Below are positions 1 to 5,244 of a stretch of 6,549 nt of DNA, in pieces (position 1 is the stretch's first letter; every line of letters starts with the position of its first letter). Origin of the DNA: an uncultured bacterium (GTDB lineage Bacteria > Bacteroidota > Bacteroidia > Bacteroidales > Bacteroidaceae); contig CALZMB010000128.1 of assembly GCA_945788485.1 (NCBI GenBank), positions 1 to 6,549 of the forward strand, read 5' to 3'. Under the pieces are notes generated by a model. It searched no databases, was not told where the DNA came from, and saw nothing but the letters and a program-made list of their open reading frames with translations. The translations under genes and the position numbers were made by a program.

Positions 1-165
1 ACTCATAAATCTACCCTTAATCGTGTATTGGATGATAGTTGCGGATTTTAGGAAATAATAACTGATACACGGAAATATTTCACCATGAAAAGATGAAAAA
101 AGAGACAAAAATGCATTCCTTTTTGTTTGTTTAACTCAGAAGACACATTTTTTTGCACAAACTTT
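1..165. other. Non-coding left edge, no gene assignable
   Basis: This AT-rich stretch holds no complete gene. Plus frame 2 is open from the window edge to a TAA at 56-58. It reads as 18 residues with a hydrophobic core (INLPLIVYWMIV), so it could be the last residues of a membrane protein that starts outside the window, but this is too short to claim. ACAAAAA at 105-111 and TTTTTGT at 120-126 can form a weak A/T-rich hairpin, which might be a poor terminator for such a gene. Nothing else stands out before the promoter at 166. Confidence 0.4.
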
Positions 166-196
166 TTTGGTGATTGGAGATTAATGCCTATCTTTG
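166..196 (+). promoter_or_regulatory. Bacteroidota-type promoter for the lipoprotein gene
   Basis: TTTG at 166-169 (the -33 element) and TATCTTTG at 189-196 (the -7 element, consensus TAnnTTTG) are separated by 19 bases. This is the spacing known for the primary sigma factor of Bacteroides and Prevotella. Transcription would start near 202-204, leaving a leader of about 80 bases before the ATG at 285. The leader contains a weak 4-bp stem (217-228) and a very AT-rich run (about 235-266). The match to consensus is complete, and the position directly ahead of a gene supports it. Confidence 0.8.
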
Positions 197-284
197 CAGC
201 ATTACGAACACCATAGGCCAGGCATGGCGGTACACATTATTATATATATACATTATTTATTATATACTCACAACGCGGAACAAT

Positions 285-686
285 ATGAAAGCATGCAAGA
301 TTGTCTCGATGCTTACGATACTCGCCAGCACACTTGCAGGATGCAAATCCATAGGCACGAAACAGAAAACAGCAGAAGATGTGAGACTGATTGTCACCTA
401 TATCTCGCAAAACACTATGTGCGCCATGGAAGACGGCAAGATGCCTCAGCCTGTGACGAAAAGCGACACTGTCATCGCAAGAAAGAACGGAAAGATAGGC
501 GATTTCTTCGTTGAGGAGTTGTCAACTGACAGCATAACACTGCGTCCAGACATGTTCGACTATTTCTCCACAGCATTCGACAAAGACAAAAAACACGTCA
601 TACTGCACCGAGGCGAGACTATATCATTGTCAATGACAGGAATCACAGACGCGTCGCACACTGTGACATTCCGCTTCGCGGAATAA
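285..686 (+). CDS. Small lipoprotein of unknown function
   Basis: A 133-residue protein begins with a short basic N-terminus, a hydrophobic stretch and a lipobox ending LAGC. Cys20 would be lipidated, giving a mature protein of about 114 residues anchored in the outer or inner membrane. The frame is open further upstream to an ATG at 174, but that start lies before the predicted transcription start near 203 and would bury the lipobox, so 285 is preferred. No Shine-Dalgarno sequence precedes it, as usual in this phylum. The mature part is hydrophilic and ends in alternating short polar and hydrophobic segments that suggest a small beta-rich domain. I recognise no family. It is the first gene after the clear promoter and is followed by a SIMPL-domain gene 122 bases downstream, so a role at the envelope is plausible but is inference only. 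Confidence 0.8.
   Translation: MKACKIVSMLTILASTLAGCKSIGTKQKTAEDVRLIVTYISQNTMCAMEDGKMPQPVTKSDTVIARKNGKIGDFFVEELSTDSITLRPDMFDYFSTAFDKDKKHVILHRGETISLSMTGITDASHTVTFRFAE
668..684 (+). terminator. Stem-loop overlapping the lipoprotein stop codon
   Basis: ATTCCGC (668-674) and GCGGAAT (678-684) form a perfect 7-bp stem with a 3-base loop. The stem covers the last codons and the first base of the TAA stop. No T-run follows, so it is not a standard intrinsic terminator. It may attenuate or protect the transcript end, or be chance. Confidence 0.25.
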
Positions 687-808
687 GCGCCCGTCACTCA
701 TATAAGGCTGCAAAATCTCTAACTGACAGCATCAAGGAAAAAAGACGGACAACAAGAAACAAGTGATTCATATATTTCTTTATTCACAACATCAAAACAA
801 GTTCTACT

Positions 809-1516
809 ATGAAACAGAATGAGAAAATCATTTCAGCCATCATCATTGCAGCAGGCATTGTTGTGATGGGCTTTGCTCTTCGCAGCGGCATTGTGACATT
901 CAAGGACATGGACAGAAAAGTCACTGTAAAAGGATTGTCAGAACGTGAAGTGAAGGCCGACAAAGTGACATGGCCTTTGGTTTACAAGGAATTGGGCAAC
1001 GACCCTGCCGAAATGTACAAGCTGTTGGAATATAAGAACCGCCAAGTAGTGGCTTTCCTCAAATCAGCAGGAATAAAGGACGATGACATCAGCGTCAATC
1101 CGCCAGTTATCACAGACCGTCAAGCTGACAACTACGGCAATGAGATAATGAACTATCGCTACAAGGCAAAGAGCGTCATCACCGTGACATCATCGGATGT
1201 TGACAAAGTACGCTCGTTGATGCGCCGTCAGTCAGAACTGATGAAACAAGGCATTGCTCTTGTCAGCGAAGAATACAGCAACACTACTGTGTCGTACGAA
1301 TTTACAGGACTGAACAAGATCAAGCCAGAGATGATTGAAGAAGCCACAAAGAACGCACGTGCGACAGCACAGAAATTTGCAGACGACTCCGAAAGTTCGC
1401 TCGGCGACATACGCTCTGCTCAACAAGGGCAGTTCTCAATAGAGGACCGCGACAGCAACACCCCGTACATCAAGAGGCTCAGAGTTGTAAACACGATAGA
1501 ATATTCGCTGAAATAA
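809..1516 (+). CDS. SIMPL (DUF541) domain protein, membrane-anchored
   Basis: A 235-residue protein has one N-terminal hydrophobic segment (about residues 7-25), which acts as a membrane anchor or uncleaved signal. The rest is a SIMPL domain expected in the periplasm. The family signature after the anchor is visible: VTVKGLSEREVKADKVTW at about 38-55. An alternating alpha/beta pattern follows, with a helix around 171-193 (PEMIEEATKNARATAQKFA) and a closing strand ending IEYSLK. SIMPL proteins are widespread in Gram-negative envelopes; the best studied relatives are the E. coli periplasmic protein YggE and BP26 of Brucella, with reported links to oxidative stress and oligomeric channel-like assemblies, but the biochemical role is unsettled. 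Length fits the family. The start is preceded by AT-rich sequence with no Shine-Dalgarno and only a poor -7-like TATATTTC at 771-778, so it may be read from the promoter at 166. Confidence 0.88.
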   Translation: MKQNEKIISAIIIAAGIVVMGFALRSGIVTFKDMDRKVTVKGLSEREVKADKVTWPLVYKELGNDPAEMYKLLEYKNRQVVAFLKSAGIKDDDISVNPPVITDRQADNYGNEIMNYRYKAKSVITVTSSDVDKVRSLMRRQSELMKQGIALVSEEYSNTTVSYEFTGLNKIKPEMIEEATKNARATAQKFADDSESSLGDIRSAQQGQFSIEDRDSNTPYIKRLRVVNTIEYSLK

Positions 1517-1616
1517 CAGGAAGAGAAACTGAAGAAACTGTTGCTGGAAAAAGAAACGATGCCAAACAATAAGACCAGAGACAACAGGGAATCATCCGAA
1601 ACAAGACAAAGACAGA

Positions 1617-2726
1617 ATGACAACAAAGCAAGAAGCAAAGCCGGAGATACTGATAAAAAAAGCATTAACATCTGTCCTTCCAAGCAATGACACGTCTGCA
1701 AGTTCGCCAGAAAAAGAGATGTCCGGCACACCAGACACCCAAACTATTGGAGAATTATATCCTAAATTGCGCAGCAATGCGATAGACTATTTTACAATCA
1801 CATTGGGTTGTCTGATTGTCTGTATCGGTTTCGTGTTGTTTATCAGTCCCTATAAGTTTGTACCTGGAGGCGTATTCGGCACCAGCATCGTTCTCCATAA
1901 CCTAATGCCGCAGTTCCAAGTGGGAACATTCAGCTATCTCATCAGCATACCACTATTGATAGCCTCATATTTCCTGTTAGGGAAAGGAATAGGAGCAAAG
2001 ACTTTATACGCCACGCTCCTGACACCATTCTTCATGAATGTATTGTCTGAAATGGTGTATCCCACACCCGAGGCTTTGCAGCAGCTGTCTCCTGCCGAAC
2101 TGTTCGGAGGAAGGCTCGACCTCTCTGACAACCTCATCCTCGCTGTCGTTTTAGGGTCAGTCATGATAGGCATCGGTTCCGGCTTCATAATGAAAAGCCA
2201 TTCCACCACAGGCGGCACAGACATCGTAGCAATGCTTCTACACAAATATCTGAGAGTACGTTTCTCAAATGCGCTGCTCGGAGTTGATGCTACAATAGTG
2301 GGGTTTGGCCTGCTTGTGATAGGTTTTGGCATAGGCATCGATTCTGAAACAAAGAATACATGGATGCTATCGGGCTACTCACTCATCTGTATCTTCATCA
2401 TGTCTCGTACATTGGCATACATCGCTTCCGGCTCGAAAAACAACAAGCTGATATTTGTCATCACCCGCAAAGACGATGAAGCGCTTCGCGACTACATCAT
2501 CAACCGCCTCGACCGCACTGCAACCGTGCTTGACGGCGAGGGACTTTATTCACGCGGAGAGAAACAGACATTGTTGATGATGGTACGTATGCGTGAAGTC
2601 GAAGCCGTAACCACAGCAGTCAAGACTATCTCCCCAGACGCTTTTGTCATCGTAACTGATGCCTACGACGCATACGGAAAACGCTGGAAGGCTTTCCCTG
2701 ACAAACACTCTATCGAAATAAGATAG
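1617..2726 (+). CDS. YitT family membrane protein with DUF2179 C-terminal domain
   Basis: A 369-residue integral membrane protein. About six hydrophobic segments can be seen, near residues 57-77, 103-122, 127-147, 172-192, 222-241 and 251-270. Family landmarks are VPGGVFG after the first helix (82-88) and STTGGTDI after the fourth (196-203). The cytoplasmic tail from about 277 on matches DUF2179, with RTATVLDGEGLYSRGEKQTL (300-319). YitT proteins are common in bacteria, but no transported substrate or activity is firmly established. The first 50 or so residues are a polar, Ser/Thr/Lys-rich extension not usual for the family. The real start may be the ATG at 1719 (Met35), which would give 335 residues. 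It follows the SIMPL gene by 100 bases without an evident promoter or terminator, so co-transcription is likely. A strong hairpin lies 22 bases after its stop. Confidence 0.9.
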   Translation: MTTKQEAKPEILIKKALTSVLPSNDTSASSPEKEMSGTPDTQTIGELYPKLRSNAIDYFTITLGCLIVCIGFVLFISPYKFVPGGVFGTSIVLHNLMPQFQVGTFSYLISIPLLIASYFLLGKGIGAKTLYATLLTPFFMNVLSEMVYPTPEALQQLSPAELFGGRLDLSDNLILAVVLGSVMIGIGSGFIMKSHSTTGGTDIVAMLLHKYLRVRFSNALLGVDATIVGFGLLVIGFGIGIDSETKNTWMLSGYSLICIFIMSRTLAYIASGSKNNKLIFVITRKDDEALRDYIINRLDRTATVLDGEGLYSRGEKQTLLMMVRMREVEAVTTAVKTISPDAFVIVTDAYDAYGKRWKAFPDKHSIEIR

Positions 2727-2748
2727 CTCTCAGCACATACTATGCAGA

Positions 2749-2786
2749 AATGCCGCATTGAAACAAGACGTGTTCAATGCGGCATT
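2749..2786. terminator. Hairpin terminator between convergent genes
   Basis: AATGCCGCATTGAA (2749-2762) is the exact reverse complement of TTCAATGCGGCATT (2773-2786), giving a perfect 14-bp stem around a 10-base loop. With one bulged A the stem can extend two more pairs. It sits between the stop of the YitT gene (2726) and the stop of the exonuclease gene (2816, minus strand), so it can serve both directions. The T-tracts are poor on both sides (TTATTCATAT on plus, TTCTGCA on minus), so termination efficiency is uncertain even though the stem is strong. Confidence 0.75.
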
Positions 2787-2815
2787 ATTCATATATGAGA
2801 TGTATTTTCAGACAA

Positions 2816-3613
2816 TCAGCGGAGGACCATTTCTACAGGGCAATGGTCAGAACCAAAGATGTCGTCATGTATGTCAGCTGAGGTCAGACGTTCTTTCAGA
2901 CGCTCCGAGCAGACAAAATAGTCGATACGCCAGCCTATGCCCTTCTCACGGGCTCTGAATCTGTACGACCACCAAGAATATTTCACCTCCTCAGGATGCA
3001 ATGTTCTGAAAGTATCAATGAAGCCTGAATCAAGCATCTCAGAGAACTTTCCACGTTCTTCATCAGTAAAACCAGGATTATTATGGTTGGTTTTCGGATT
3101 CTTCAGGTCGATGTCGTTGTGTGCGACATTCAAATCTCCACAAAAAACTACAGGTTTCTTCCTGTCGAGTGCAGTGATGTATTTCCTGAAAGCATCCTCC
3201 CATTCCATGCGATACGCAAGACGTTTGAGACCATCCTGAGCGTTAGGCACATAGACTGTGATGAAGTAGAACTCAGGATATTCCAAAGTGATTATTCTTC
3301 CTTCTTTGTTATGCGCAGAAGCTTCGTCGTATGAAATCAGAGGTTCACCATTAGCGTCATCCGTCACATCGCCCATACCGTAGAACACTCCGAGAGGCTC
3401 GTGCTTAGTGTATATCGCCGTTCCGGAATATCCCTTCTTCTCTGCATAGTTCCAGTACGAGAAGTAACCTGGAAACTGCAGGTCGAGTTGTCCCGCCTGC
3501 ATCTTTGTTTCCTGCAGGCAGAAGAAATCAGCATCAAGCGACAGGAAAATCTTCTCAAAATCCTTTCCGACACAGGCACGCAGCCCGTTGACATTCCAAG
3601 AGATGAATTTCAT
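2816..3613 (-). CDS. xth: Exodeoxyribonuclease III (AP endonuclease)
   Basis: A 265-residue protein of the ExoIII/APE1 branch of the endonuclease-exonuclease-phosphatase fold. It cleaves DNA 5' of abasic sites and removes nucleotides from 3' ends in cytoplasmic base excision repair. All expected active-site residues are present: Asn7 (SWNVNGLR), Glu35 (LQETK), Tyr121 (VYVPNA), Asp160 and Asn162 (GDLNVAH), Asp231 (RIDYF), and the Asp256-His257 pair (GSDHCP) at the end. The full length and intact N-terminus MKFISWNVNGLR fix the start at 3613. It looks like the ExoA-type enzymes of about 250-270 residues. The gene lies 48 bases downstream of the isomerase gene on the same strand with no promoter consensus or clear terminator between, so it is probably the second gene of that transcript. 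Its 3' end faces the YitT gene across the shared hairpin. Confidence 0.96.
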   Translation of the reverse strand: MKFISWNVNGLRACVGKDFEKIFLSLDADFFCLQETKMQAGQLDLQFPGYFSYWNYAEKKGYSGTAIYTKHEPLGVFYGMGDVTDDANGEPLISYDEASAHNKEGRIITLEYPEFYFITVYVPNAQDGLKRLAYRMEWEDAFRKYITALDRKKPVVFCGDLNVAHNDIDLKNPKTNHNNPGFTDEERGKFSEMLDSGFIDTFRTLHPEEVKYSWWSYRFRAREKGIGWRIDYFVCSERLKERLTSADIHDDIFGSDHCPVEMVLR

Positions 3614-3661
3614 TATCTGTTATTCTCTTTTTTGAAAAACACGTCTCACATTCAGAATCAA

Positions 3662-5092
3662 CTATTCATGAACATACAAATCCCATCCGAGATACGTATC
3701 GATAGCTTCCATGAGAATATCTACGACATCTGTGCGCACCATAGCGACATGATGCTCGAAGCCGTTCTTGCAGATGTACTTCATGAGCTGCTGCAGATTA
3801 GGCACCTTCGTGACAGCGATGCAGCCGTCCATGCCGTACGGGTCGTTTGTCATGTCTCCCTTGCCGAGATATGCCTTGATGCAGCCGAGGGTGTCATCAG
3901 TAGAGATGCGGAAATAGGTGAACTCTCCCTCAGTACACTTGCCATACACTGCGCCGAACGTGCGCACCTTGCCGAGCGTGCGGCCGAGCACGCCGAGAGG
4001 GCCGAGCTTGATATCGTTGCGGACGAAAGACTTAGGGAAGTTGCCGCAATGTGTCACGACACACTTGTTGCGGTCCTCAGCGAAGTTGTTGTTCCAGTCA
4101 GCAAGAGCAGGGGCAAGCTCTGCGGCAAGACGGAGCGCATACATCGACACAGCTCCCGCGATGTCTGCCTCGCAGGCGCAAGGTATGCCCTTCTCGCCGA
4201 GCATAGACATCGTCACGCAGGCCGCGCAGCCGTAGTTCTGCTCAAGAGAGTCCCAGCACTGGAGGGCGCAGCAGTCAACCTCGTTCTCCTCAATCCATGT
4301 CTCTACGGCGAGACCGAACTTGGCCTGCACCATGACCTTGTCGTCATAAGCCTCCGGCACAGTGGCGTAGCCGCGGATGGAAATCATCTTCTCCATGAGG
4401 CGAGGGTCGTTGTCGGCAATTCGTTCCGCATTGTAGAGAATCTCTGAGAGATCGACAGGCACGACTGTTATGCCCGAAGCCTGAAGCAGCTTCTCTGATG
4501 CACGGCAGGTGTTGAAGCCGAGAGGGCGAGTGCCTATCTGCCCCACACGGCAGTGGGTGAGCTTCTTCACGACGCGGCAGATGGCGGCAAAGCGGTTCAC
4601 GTCCTGCATGAAGAGCGGTGACTTGATGCTGTAGGTGTGGAGAGTGGTATCGGTGAAAGGTATGCCATACTGATACAGGTTGTTGCAAACGGAGATCTTG
4701 CCGCAGAAAGCGTCACGGCGTGAGTCGAGATCCACCTTGTCATTCTCGTCGTCACATGCCTGCACAAGCACCGGAACGTTCAGTTCTGCGCGTGAGATGG
4801 CATTGATGATGCCAATCTCATAGCCGAAGTTAGGCAGTGAGACGATGATGCCGTCGATCTCTTCGCGATGCTTGCGGAAGAGTTCTGCGCACTTCTTGCC
4901 GTCGGTGATAGTCTCCATCGAACCGCCGGTAGGCGTGTCCTCCTCGTCGAGAATGACATATCCGCACCCTGCCTCTGTAAGGTCGTCGATGATAGTCTTG
5001 CGAACGTCAATGGCAAGGTCGGCATTGAAATAAGCGCGAGTGCCGATGATGATTCCAAAAGTCTCCTTTCCAGGATTTGCTGTTCTGTTCAT
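3662..5092 (-). CDS. L-fucose/L-arabinose isomerase family protein (COG2407 type)
   Basis: A 476-residue cytoplasmic enzyme of the FucI/AraA superfamily, which interconverts aldoses and ketoses with a bound Mn2+ or similar metal. It is much shorter than classical FucI (about 590 residues) and resembles the COG2407 group. Recognisable blocks are DGIIVSLPNFG (80-90), RRDAFCGKISVCNNLYQYGI (125-144), CWDSLEQNYG (279-288), CEADIAGAVSMYAL (307-320), DWNNN (332-336), HCGNFPKSF (348-356), STDDT (397-401) and NGFEHHVAM (443-451). By analogy with AraA, probable metal ligands are Glu284, Glu308, His348 and one of His447/448. The substrate cannot be read from sequence: fucose, arabinose or another sugar is possible, and this group also includes sulfoquinovose isomerases. 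No sugar kinase, aldolase or transporter is in the window. It has 21 cysteines and is more GC-rich than the genes at 285-2726. It has its own probable promoter and probably leads the exonuclease gene. Confidence 0.85.
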   Translation of the reverse strand: MNRTANPGKETFGIIIGTRAYFNADLAIDVRKTIIDDLTEAGCGYVILDEEDTPTGGSMETITDGKKCAELFRKHREEIDGIIVSLPNFGYEIGIINAISRAELNVPVLVQACDDENDKVDLDSRRDAFCGKISVCNNLYQYGIPFTDTTLHTYSIKSPLFMQDVNRFAAICRVVKKLTHCRVGQIGTRPLGFNTCRASEKLLQASGITVVPVDLSEILYNAERIADNDPRLMEKMISIRGYATVPEAYDDKVMVQAKFGLAVETWIEENEVDCCALQCWDSLEQNYGCAACVTMSMLGEKGIPCACEADIAGAVSMYALRLAAELAPALADWNNNFAEDRNKCVVTHCGNFPKSFVRNDIKLGPLGVLGRTLGKVRTFGAVYGKCTEGEFTYFRISTDDTLGCIKAYLGKGDMTNDPYGMDGCIAVTKVPNLQQLMKYICKNGFEHHVAMVRTDVVDILMEAIDTYLGWDLYVHE

Positions 5093-5144
5093 AGTGTTTT
5101 GCTTAGTTTTAGGTTTATGTTATCGCTTGATAATAGATTGAAGA

Positions 5145-5152
5145 CAAATGCA
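5145..5152 (-). promoter_or_regulatory. Possible -7 element of the isomerase promoter
   Basis: On the minus strand this reads TGCATTTG, seven of eight defined or free positions of TAnnTTTG, with G for A at position 2. It lies 52 bases before the ATG at 5092 and downstream of the terminator of the preceding gene, where a new promoter is required. No TTTG or TTG is found at the expected -33 spacing, so the match is partial. The start codon is preceded by an A-rich stretch (AAAACTAAGCAAAACACT) and not by a Shine-Dalgarno. Confidence 0.4.
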
Positions 5153-5188
5153 GTTGCATCATTATTATGTCTTACAGTTCGTATCTGT

Positions 5189-5238
5189 AAAAAAAACAGT
5201 TTTGCCCCTTCGCTTTGGAGCAAAAGGGACAAAACTGT
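5189..5238 (-). terminator. Intrinsic terminator of the OB-repeat protein gene
   Basis: On the minus strand a hairpin starts 6 bases after the TAA stop. The outer stem ACAGTTTTG/CAAAACTGT (5230-5238 with 5196-5204) is a perfect 9 bp. Inside it, CCCTT/AAGGG and GCT/AGC extend the stem with small internal loops to a TTGG loop region. A run of T (5195 to 5189 on the minus strand) follows directly. This is a complete rho-independent terminator and separates the OB-repeat gene from the isomerase gene. Confidence 0.9.
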
Positions 5239-5244
5239 AGCGGA

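Noticed and set aside
2..58. Tail of an upstream membrane protein in plus frame 2
   Set aside because: Only 18 codons are visible, which is within chance, although the residues are hydrophobic.
105..126. Hairpin ACAAAAA/TTTTTGT as a terminator
   Set aside because: The stem is nearly all A-T with an 8-base loop and no confirmed gene upstream; it is too weak to call.
174..284. In-frame extension of the lipoprotein gene from the ATG at 174
   Set aside because: It begins upstream of the predicted transcription start, spans the -7 element and would place the lipobox in the middle of the protein.
771..778. TATATTTC as the -7 element of a promoter for the SIMPL gene
   Set aside because: It lacks the final G of TAnnTTTG, and no TTG or TTTG occurs at the expected upstream spacing.
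1524..1540. Direct repeat AGAAACTG twice with one base between
   Set aside because: Short, in purine-rich intergenic DNA, with no further copies; probably chance.
2758..2958. A 66-codon plus-strand open frame
   Set aside because: It starts inside the hairpin and runs antisense into the exonuclease gene, with no protein-like features.
3401..4447. A 348-codon plus-strand open frame
   Set aside because: It is antisense to the 3' half of the isomerase and the 5' part of the exonuclease gene, both of which have clear family motifs; its length reflects the GC-rich opposite strand.
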